Source of the DNA: Rhizobium sp. Root274
GTDB lineage: Bacteria > Pseudomonadota > Alphaproteobacteria > Rhizobiales > Rhizobiaceae
Length of the DNA: 64,000 bases
Assembly (NCBI RefSeq): GCF_001429245.1
Contig: NZ_LMJE01000001.1
Coordinates: 311,186 to 375,185 of the forward strand
Direction of reading: 5' to 3'
Shown here one piece after another: positions 57,874-64,000 of this stretch. Position 1 is the stretch's first letter; each line of letters starts with the position of its first letter. Below the pieces are notes generated by a model. It was not told where the DNA came from, searched no databases, and worked only from the letters and a program-made list of their open reading frames with translations. A program made the translations under genes and the position numbers.

Positions 57874-58803
57874 ATGCCAGTGGAAATGCCAGTCGGAGTG
57901 GATTTTGACGCCTTCTCGGAGGTGCCGAATTATTCCGTCCATTATCAGTACAGCCAGGGCAATATCCTGCACGAAGTCCGCGAGACCACGCTTCGCGAAC
58001 TGTTCAGCAAATATGGCGACCTGCTGTGGATGAACGGCAGCCACAAATACAATGTGACCAATTTCATCGGGGAGCTTCACGACCTCCTGGATATTGCGAG
58101 CTTCTCGACATTTTCGGATGAGATGCTCGACCAATTGATTGGCAAACTGCGCAAACGCGGTAACAGCAACGCCACCATCAATCGAAAGATGGCGGCCTTA
58201 AGCAAACTGCTGCGAAAGGCGTTCAAAATGGGAGACGTTTACAGTCTGCCTGAATTCAAGCGACAGAAGGAGAAAGCGGGACGAATCCGTTTTCTCGACC
58301 GGGAGGAAGAGGACCTGCTGTTCTCCGAAATCCGGGCGCATTCCGACCTCTACTACCGCTTCTGCCTTTTCCTCGTTGATACCGGAGCGCGTCTGAGCGA
58401 AGGGCTGAACCTGCGCTGGGGCGACATGCACAAGGATCGCGTCACCTTCTGGGTGACGAAATCCGGCCGGTCGCGCTCTGTGCCCCTCACCCAAAGGGCT
58501 GCGGCGGCCATCGCGGCATCAGACCGGCGTCAGGCCGGCCCGTTTGCCGAGATCGACCAGCAACGGTTCCGCATTGCCTGGCACATTGCCAAGGATGCGG
58601 TCGGCTTTGCCGATGACAAGGACGTGGTCCCACACGTGCTGCGCCATACCTGCGCCTCGCGTCTCGTCCAGGGCGGCATCGATATCCGCCGTGTGCAGAT
58701 GTGGCTCGGACACCAGACCCTGACCATGACCATGCGCTACGCCCACCTTGCCTCGCATGATCTCGACATGTGCATTCCAGTCCTCGAACGGGCCGCCTCC
58801 TGA
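57874..58803 (+). CDS. tyrosine recombinase/integrase
   Basis: 309 residues. The N-terminal SAM-like DNA-binding domain (about 35-115) is followed by the catalytic domain. The active-site set is complete: Arg173 (TGARLSEGL), His254 and Arg257 (HVLRHTC), His280 (WLGHQ) and Tyr289 (MRYAHL). The start at 57874 follows a G-rich ribosome site. No excisionase or phage genes are nearby, so it is not clearly part of a mobile element. It lies next to the inverted porin pair and tRNA-Ser. Confidence 0.9.
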   Translation: MPVEMPVGVDFDAFSEVPNYSVHYQYSQGNILHEVRETTLRELFSKYGDLLWMNGSHKYNVTNFIGELHDLLDIASFSTFSDEMLDQLIGKLRKRGNSNATINRKMAALSKLLRKAFKMGDVYSLPEFKRQKEKAGRIRFLDREEEDLLFSEIRAHSDLYYRFCLFLVDTGARLSEGLNLRWGDMHKDRVTFWVTKSGRSRSVPLTQRAAAAIAASDRRQAGPFAEIDQQRFRIAWHIAKDAVGFADDKDVVPHVLRHTCASRLVQGGIDIRRVQMWLGHQTLTMTMRYAHLASHDLDMCIPVLERAAS

Positions 58804-58900
58804 GCCGGTCTTTTTTTTGAAAGTGATATGACAGCGCTACCATCACTTTGAAAAGATTGGATAATTGTTGTATTTGACTACCTTAATGGATGATGCAATT

Positions 58901-58930
58901 AGGCCCGGTCGCAAGCCGGGCCTCTTTATA
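58901..58930. terminator. terminator after the recombinase
   Basis: AGGCCCGG (58901-58908) pairs with CCGGGCCT (58916-58923), with T-rich sequence after it. The reductase gene on the other strand ends 50 nt away and may share it. Confidence 0.7.
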
Positions 58931-58981
58931 TGTCTATGGATATTGTCTTTTCCTTGGGCGTCTGCAGCGCAGCGACGGGCT

Positions 58982-60205
58982 TCAGCCTAGAAGCTGCTTC
59001 AGATCTGCCGAGGGATCGAGGAGCACGGCGCGCTCCGGCTGGCGGCCGGTGTCGAGCAGCTTCTTTCCCGTCACATAGGCCTTTGCGTCATTGATCGCAT
59101 CGACTGCGATGAACTGGCCTTCCTTGAAATACCAGACCGAGAGACTGCCCTCGCGGGCACCCGGCCGCGTGAGCGTCTCGTCGTAACCGAGATTGAAGCC
59201 GGCGATCTGCAGCTTCACCTCATACTGATCCGACCAGAACCAGGGTTTCGGCCGGTATGGCTCCTGCCCTCCCGCTATCACGGCAGCGACAGCTTCGGCC
59301 TGATCGACTGCATTCTGCACGGATTCGAGCCGGACGCGGCTGCCGTTCCAGTCCTGGACCGCACAGTCGCCCATGGCGAAGATTTGCGGATCGGAGGTGC
59401 GGCCATGGGCGTCGACGATGATGCCGTTCATGGTCTCGATCCCGGCCTCGGAGGCGAGTTGATCATTGGGCAGCACGCCAATCCCGATGATGACGATGTC
59501 GACGTCGAGTACCGTGCCATCGGACAGTTCGGCGCCCTTGACGCGACCGTCCAGTCCGATCAGCCGGTTGAGCCCGGTCTTTTCCCGGATCGCCACACCT
59601 TCGGCCGCATGAATGGCACGCATGGCCTCGGCGGTCGCTGGTGCTGCGACACGGGCGAGGATCCGGTCGGCCATCTCGATCAGGGTGACGTCGAGGCCAA
59701 GCTTGCGGGCAACGGCTGCGGCTTCAAGCCCGATATAACCGCCGCCGATGATCAGCAGGCGGCGGCCCGCCTTCATCTCGCCGGCAAGCGCATCCGCATC
59801 CGCCTTGTCGCGGACGGTAAAGACACCGGTGAGATCGCCGCCGATGGCAGACGGCAGACGCCTGGGTGTCGCGCCGGTCGCAAAAGCCAGATGGTCGTAA
59901 TCAATGGCGCTGCCATCAAAGAGCCGGACGATCTTCTGATCGCGATCGACAGCCTCGACCGGGGTCGAAAGGTGGATCTCGACATTGTTTTCGGCAAACC
60001 AACTCTCCGGCCGAAAGAGGAGCCGGTCGAACTCCATCTCTCCGAGCAGATATTTCTTTGATAGCGGCGGCCGCTGATAGGGCAGACAGGGCTCGGAGCC
60101 GATGAGGGTGATCGGACGCTCGTCCTTCAGCGCTCTCAGTTTTGCAGCCAGTGCGAAACCCGCCTGCCCTGCCCCGACGATTACCAGTCTGCCTGCCACT
60201 GCCAC
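58982..60205 (-). CDS. FAD-dependent ferredoxin/rubredoxin reductase-like protein
   Basis: A 407-residue flavoprotein. The FAD-binding motif VGAGQAGFALA is at the N-terminus, the NAD-binding IGGGYIGLEAAAVA is near residue 152, and the second FAD segment is IFAMGDCAVQ. The layout matches reductases of the ThcD/CamA type that pass electrons from NAD(P)H to a ferredoxin. No ferredoxin or P450 gene is nearby, so the partner is unknown. Confidence 0.88.
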   Translation of the reverse strand: MAVAGRLVIVGAGQAGFALAAKLRALKDERPITLIGSEPCLPYQRPPLSKKYLLGEMEFDRLLFRPESWFAENNVEIHLSTPVEAVDRDQKIVRLFDGSAIDYDHLAFATGATPRRLPSAIGGDLTGVFTVRDKADADALAGEMKAGRRLLIIGGGYIGLEAAAVARKLGLDVTLIEMADRILARVAAPATAEAMRAIHAAEGVAIREKTGLNRLIGLDGRVKGAELSDGTVLDVDIVIIGIGVLPNDQLASEAGIETMNGIIVDAHGRTSDPQIFAMGDCAVQDWNGSRVRLESVQNAVDQAEAVAAVIAGGQEPYRPKPWFWSDQYEVKLQIAGFNLGYDETLTRPGAREGSLSVWYFKEGQFIAVDAINDAKAYVTGKKLLDTGRQPERAVLLDPSADLKQLLG

Positions 60206-60434
60206 GCCTCTTCACGATAACGGCCCGCAGCGAAACGGCGCGCGGCCCAAATCTTCGGAGACAAGGCCTAGCTCTGCGACCAGAGACGGTCAAGGGCGGT
60301 GAGGATACCGCGAGTATGCGAGGCAGGGACAATCATGGCTATATCCGCCCGATGGAATTTACCGATCCCGTTCAGACTCTGTCGACGAAGTTGGTTTAAT
60401 CTGGGACTGAAACAAACGGTCGGGGGAGGGTGAA

Positions 60435-60788
60435 ATGCCCTTGCAACACATTCCAGACGCCAAAGCGAACGTGCCGAGAGATCAGGCCTTTGAGCGCTTC
60501 AAGATCGATCGGCCCGGCAAGATCATCTTTGTCGGACATCATCTGACGACCAAGAGCTCGCTAAGATGCCTGATCCGCAGCATTTCCCTTTATGGCGCCG
60601 ATCTCGAAGTGTCCCCGCATGTCGCAGTGCCCAGCAATTTCTTCCTGGAAATTCTTGGCATCCATGACGAAATCGGCTGCACCGTGATCCGACGTGAGGC
60701 GGAGAAGCTGACCGTCGGCTTCAACATGCTGATCGATGCGGAATTCCTGCATCACGTCGTGCGGCTCTCCTTCGAACTCAGCCACTGA
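60435..60788 (+). CDS. PilZ-like protein (first)
   Basis: 117 residues similar in layout to PilZ c-di-GMP receptors: a basic RFKIDRPGKIIF start and a RSISLYGADLEV strand. The usual Asp/Asn of the DxSxxG motif is replaced by serine (SISLYG), so c-di-GMP binding is doubtful. GGGAGG lies upstream of the ATG. A terminator follows. It resembles the PilZ gene 200 nt downstream, suggesting duplication. Confidence 0.65.
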   Translation: MPLQHIPDAKANVPRDQAFERFKIDRPGKIIFVGHHLTTKSSLRCLIRSISLYGADLEVSPHVAVPSNFFLEILGIHDEIGCTVIRREAEKLTVGFNMLIDAEFLHHVVRLSFELSH

Positions 60789-60811
60789 TCGCCTCTTCTT
60801 TCACGATGTCG

Positions 60812-60850
60812 AACCGGCCGGATCACAGATTGGTCTGGCCGGTTTCGTTT
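60812..60850 (+). terminator. terminator after the first PilZ-like gene
   Basis: AACCGGCC (60812-60819) pairs with GGCCGGTT (60837-60844), followed by tcgttt. Confidence 0.65.
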
Positions 60851-60993
60851 ATGCCGCCGGCACGACCCGCCCTTTTTTGGGAAAACCATCACCGCGAAAT
60901 TTTAGCCATCGTTAAAACTTGATGGAAGTTGTTGAACCTACTGAAAATAATTGGGGAGAAAGTGCAGATTAGCGAGACGAGGAGCGTTCGAAC

Positions 60994-61410
60994 ATGCCCA
61001 TGGAAAATGCCACGCATCTGGCGACGGTCACGTCGGAAATGTACGAACGCAAGTGGGAACGCTTCTATGTCCAGCGGCCGGCCCGCGTCATGTCGGTGAG
61101 CCCGGGCTTGAGCGGCATCACCATCCGCAGCTGTCAGGTTCTGGATATCTCCAGGGGCGGCGCGGCGCTGGAACTCACAACGGCCATCGGCCTTTCCTCG
61201 CATTATTATCTGCAGATCATCGGGCTTGCCGACCGCATCGGCTGCGCCGAGGTCTATCGCAATGGCAGCCGCGTCGGCGTCAAGTTCATCGCCCCGATCT
61301 CCGAGCATATGTTGCACCGGATCGTGCGTGCCGACTTCATGCTCGGCGAGGAGATCAACAAGCCGGTCAAACCTTTCCAAAACGGTAACGGCGCGCGGCT
61401 CGGCCGCTAA
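60994..61410 (+). CDS. PilZ-domain protein (second)
   Basis: 138 residues. The arginine-rich strand ERFYVQRPARVM and the motif DISRGGAALEL match the PilZ c-di-GMP-binding signature (RxxxR and DxSxxG). It should change a partner's activity on binding c-di-GMP; the partner is unknown. The two diguanylate cyclases in the window could feed it. The start may be 60994 or 61000. Confidence 0.75.
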   Translation: MPMENATHLATVTSEMYERKWERFYVQRPARVMSVSPGLSGITIRSCQVLDISRGGAALELTTAIGLSSHYYLQIIGLADRIGCAEVYRNGSRVGVKFIAPISEHMLHRIVRADFMLGEEINKPVKPFQNGNGARLGR

Positions 61411-61522
61411 TCCCTTTTGTTGCAGGCGGCAATGGGATGTTAAGGCATGGCCCGGCCTTGCGCCGCCGGAACCACTTCTTATTGTGGGCTTCCCGATCAC
61501 CCTTCTGGACGCCTGACATCGC

Positions 61523-62635
61523 ATGACCGCCTTTTCCCGTTTCACGCCGCTTGCCACCTCCCTTCCCGCCACCGTGCCCTTTGTCGGTCCGGAAGCCATC
61601 GAGCGCCAGCGTGGCATGTCCGTGCGCGCGCGGATCGGGGCCAATGAGAGCGGGTTTGGCCCTGCGCCTTCGGTGCTCAGGACGATCGGCGAAAAGGCCG
61701 GCGAGATCTGGAAATACAACGACCCCGAAAACCATGCGCTGAAGGTCGCTCTCGCCGCGCATCTCAGGCTAAAATCCGACAACTTCGTCATCGGTGAAGG
61801 CATCGACGACCTGCTGGAGCTCATCGTACGGCTCGTTATCGAACCCGGCATGCCGGTCGTCACCTCGCTCGGCGCCTATCCAACCTTCAATTTTCATGTG
61901 AACGGCTTTGGCGGACGGCTGGTGACGGCGCCTTACCGCGACGACCGTGAAGATCTGGGTGCTTTGCTCGACCTCGCGAAGCGGGAAGACGCACCCCTCG
62001 TCTATTTCGCCAATCCTGATAATCCGATGGGCAGTTGGTGGGACGCAGACAGCATCATCGCCTTTGCCCGGGCGCTGCCCGCAACGACGCTGATGATCCT
62101 CGACGAAGCCTATAGCGAGACAGCACCGGAGGGATCGATCCCGGCAGCCGATGCCCTGATCGACCTGCCGAACGTCATTCGCACCCGAACTTTCTCGAAA
62201 GCCTACGGCCTGGCGGGTGCCCGCGTGGGTTATGGCATGGGGACGCCCGGCACCGTCTCGGCCTTCGACAAGATCCGCAACCACTTCGGCATGCCCAGGC
62301 TTTCGACCGAAGCAGCGCTCGCGGCGCTTGCCGATCAGACCTATCTTGGAGATGTGGTCGGGCGGATCAAGTCGGCCCGCGAGCGGATTGCCGGCATTGC
62401 CCGGGATAACGGGCTCGTCCCCCTGCCCTCGGCCACCAACTTCGTCGCGATCGATGCGGGGCGCGACGGAACTTATGCCCGTGCCATCGTCGACGGGCTG
62501 ATGAGCCACGGCGTTTTCATCCGCATGCCGGGCGTGGCACCGCTCAACCGCTGCATCCGCGTCTCCACCGGCCTTCCCGCCGATCTCGACCTGTTCGAGC
62601 AGGCCCTTCCTGCGGTCCTGAAGGCGCTTGGCTGA
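61523..62635 (+). CDS. histidinol-phosphate aminotransferase-like enzyme
   Basis: A 370-residue class I/II PLP aminotransferase. The PLP lysine is Lys226 in RTFSKAYGLAGARVGYG, and the NPDNPMGSW and DEAYSE motifs are present. It resembles HisC paralogs that transaminate aromatic or histidinol phosphate substrates; it is not near a his operon, so the substrate is open. A terminator hairpin follows. Confidence 0.85.
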   Translation: MTAFSRFTPLATSLPATVPFVGPEAIERQRGMSVRARIGANESGFGPAPSVLRTIGEKAGEIWKYNDPENHALKVALAAHLRLKSDNFVIGEGIDDLLELIVRLVIEPGMPVVTSLGAYPTFNFHVNGFGGRLVTAPYRDDREDLGALLDLAKREDAPLVYFANPDNPMGSWWDADSIIAFARALPATTLMILDEAYSETAPEGSIPAADALIDLPNVIRTRTFSKAYGLAGARVGYGMGTPGTVSAFDKIRNHFGMPRLSTEAALAALADQTYLGDVVGRIKSARERIAGIARDNGLVPLPSATNFVAIDAGRDGTYARAIVDGLMSHGVFIRMPGVAPLNRCIRVSTGLPADLDLFEQALPAVLKALG

Positions 62636-62656
62636 CACCTCTGCCGGAATAGAAAA

Positions 62657-62693
62657 AACCGCGCCGGCCTTGTCCCTGCCGGTCGCGGTTCTT
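62657..62693. terminator. bidirectional terminator after the aminotransferase
   Basis: AACCGCG (62657-62663) and CGCGGTT (62684-62690) pair, with an inner CCGGC/GCCGG, flanked by A-run and T-rich sequence. It can serve both the aminotransferase and the Sel1 gene on the other strand. Confidence 0.75.
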
Positions 62694-62792
62694 TAAAGTG
62701 TTGGCACTGGCCCCGTCCAAAGGTCCCCCGCCACGTTCCCCTTTCGGGTTCTTGTTGTGATTTCGGCCGCCGCAGCTCGCGGCGGAGATTGA

Positions 62793-63059
62793 TCAGTGCA
62801 TGGTCATCCATTCGCGGGCGGCACGAAGCGCCTCGGCGAGCTGGAGCTTGCTCATGGTCTGGGCGAGGTCGGCGCGCAGCTCGGCAGCGCGATCGCAGCC
62901 CTTGATGGCTGCGATGTTCAGCCACTTGTGCGCCGAGACCAGGTCAACGGGGCAACCGCGGCCGGTCGCATACATCAGGCCCATGTCGCGGAAGACGTCG
63001 GCCCGGGTTTCGCCACCCATCGTGGCATTTTCGGAAGTGTGCATTTCAAAGCGTGCCAT
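62793..63059 (-). CDS. Sel1-like repeat protein
   Basis: 88 residues with one Sel1-type repeat: FRDMGLMYATGRGCPVDLVSAHKWLNIAAIKG. The rest is helical (AAELRADLAQTMSKLQLAEALRAAREW). There is no signal peptide. Sel1 repeats mediate protein contacts, and small ones are common in rhizobia. AGGGAC precedes the ATG. Function unknown. Confidence 0.75.
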   Translation of the reverse strand: MARFEMHTSENATMGGETRADVFRDMGLMYATGRGCPVDLVSAHKWLNIAAIKGCDRAAELRADLAQTMSKLQLAEALRAAREWMTMH

Positions 63060-63570
63060 TGGTTTTGTCCCTGTTTGCCTAGTGGTTACTCACGTCCCTG
63101 TTTTCCCTTTCGGGTCCCGTCTGATCCGGCGCCGGCTCGTTGTCCGGTCATTCTCGTTTCAGTCCGGGGCGGCGGGTTTGTCCCTGCTCGTTTGATGGAC
63201 CCACTATGCCTCACGGCATTCAAAACTCGCTTAAAATGCATCCTTAATTTGCTGAAAACAAAGTACAAATGCTTCGTAAACTTGGTTTTTTGTTAAGCAC
63301 TACATGCCTTGGGAATGCGGGATTTCGGATCAAAATTTACGAAAGCTTCATTTCTGAAAATCAACCCATTGTTCACCACGCTGCACGAAGCAAAATCGAA
63401 TAGAGGCTGGAAATGCTGCGTTCTGGCTTGTCCACCGCCCCCGAAAACAGGCGGATTGCATTTTACCTTTACGTGTGCGTAAGATATTTTTTAACCGGTG
63501 ATCGCCTCTCCAGGAGGACGACGGGAGCGATTGCCGGCGCAACCATCATCCCTGGGAGGAGAGATCAAAC
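63060..63570. other. 511-nt intergenic region
   Basis: No supportable gene. The left part carries three copies of gtccctg; the right part is AT-rich with long A/T runs (near 63250-63500), probably promoters. A non-coding RNA is possible but not shown. Confidence 0.4.
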
Positions 63571-63906
63571 ATGCGGACATTCATCATCGCGGCAGCACTG
63601 GCGCTTACGGCCCTTTCAGCACAGGCGGCAGAGCCCATCGAAGGCAAATGGAAGACCGCCAGCGGCGCTACCGCCGAAATCGCCCCCTGCGGCGGCGCCT
63701 TCTGCGTGACGCTTCGGAGCGGCAAGCACAATGGCAAGCAGATCGGCAAGATGGACGGCTCGGGCGACAGCTATTCCGGCGAAATCACCGACCCGGAAAA
63801 TGACAAGACCTATTCGGGCTCCGGCACAGTCTCTGGCAATTCGCTGAAGATGAAGGGCTGCGTGCTCGCCGTCCTTTGCAAGAGCCAGACCTGGACGCGC
63901 CTCTAA
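63571..63906 (+). CDS. DUF2147-family secreted protein
   Basis: 111 residues with a signal peptide (about 1-19, cut after AQA). The mature part, IEGKWKTASGATAEIAPCGGAFCVTL ... TYSGSGTVSGNSLKMKGCVLAVLCKSQTWTRL, matches the DUF2147 pattern: a small beta barrel with four cysteines that can pair. It is probably periplasmic and of unknown function. A terminator follows. Confidence 0.85.
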   Translation: MRTFIIAAALALTALSAQAAEPIEGKWKTASGATAEIAPCGGAFCVTLRSGKHNGKQIGKMDGSGDSYSGEITDPENDKTYSGSGTVSGNSLKMKGCVLAVLCKSQTWTRL

Positions 63907-63934
63907 GCTGAGCGCCATACCTGCTTTAAAGTAG

Positions 63935-63964
63935 GCGGCCGGAGCGACCCGGCCGCTCTCTCAT
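63935..63964 (+). terminator. terminator after the DUF2147 gene
   Basis: GCGGCCGG (63935-63942) pairs with CCGGCCGC (63949-63956), then tctctcatttg. The remaining bases to the window end hold no visible gene. Confidence 0.65.
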
Positions 63965-64000
63965 TTGTGTAAGGCCGTTTTCAAACCGGCTCACCGACAT

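Noticed and set aside
54685..58930. Prophage or integrative element at tRNA-Ser
   Set aside because: Only one recombinase is present, with no phage structural, replication or excision genes, and no clear duplicated tRNA 3' end was found.

Overview
The window is a gene-dense, GC-rich stretch of alphaproteobacterial chromosome, most likely from the Rhizobiaceae (Rhizobium/Agrobacterium group). The evidence is the gene order lepB-rnc-era with acpS, rsh and rpoZ; a nadABC operon with a NadQ-type regulator nearby; a RopA-type porin pair beside tRNA-Ser; DUF3563, TIGR02301 and DUF2062 genes; and 109-bp RIME-like intergenic palindromic elements. Species cannot be fixed from the sequence alone.

Layout. 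1-9.7 kb: end of an EamA permease, a diguanylate cyclase, cysS, a vapBC-type toxin-antitoxin pair with a palindromic operator, two GFA-fold zinc proteins, a prolyl aminopeptidase, a RIME element, a citramalate-synthase-type enzyme, rarD and a LOG-family gene. 9.8-20.3 kb: a LysM envelope protein, an Atm1-type ABC exporter, a PAS-GGDEF cyclase, psd-pssA (phosphatidylethanolamine synthesis), an SRAP protein, a Nudix hydrolase and small envelope or hypothetical genes. 20.4-29.6 kb: a tight ygfZ-like/HD/phosphatase/nadQ operon, an MscS channel, an EF-hand protein and the nadA-X-nadB-nadC operon. An unrecognised gene X sits inside the operon and a perfect inverted repeat precedes nadA. 29.7-39.1 kb: a large DUF2339 membrane protein, HD, MOSC and MFS genes, a composite RIME repeat, a 31-residue small gene, recO, a TetR regulator and an AbrB-type membrane protein.

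39.1-54.6 kb: the lepB-rnc-era block, acpS, DUF2062, DUF3563, the bifunctional (p)ppGpp enzyme and rpoZ, a NYN protein, smpB and dapA. Two accessory-looking divergent genes lie between smpB and dapA. A lytic transglycosylase and a hydrolase follow. 54.7-58.9 kb: two porin genes facing each other around tRNA-Ser, both frameshifted at the signal-peptide junction by different deletions, then a tyrosine recombinase. 59-64 kb: a ferredoxin-reductase-like flavoprotein, two PilZ-like proteins, a HisC-like aminotransferase, a Sel1 protein and a DUF2147 protein.

Most of the window is core chromosome. The points most worth a second look are the reciprocal porin deletions, the extra gene in the NAD operon with its upstream operator, and the NDT/TIR-like gene inserted between smpB and dapA.
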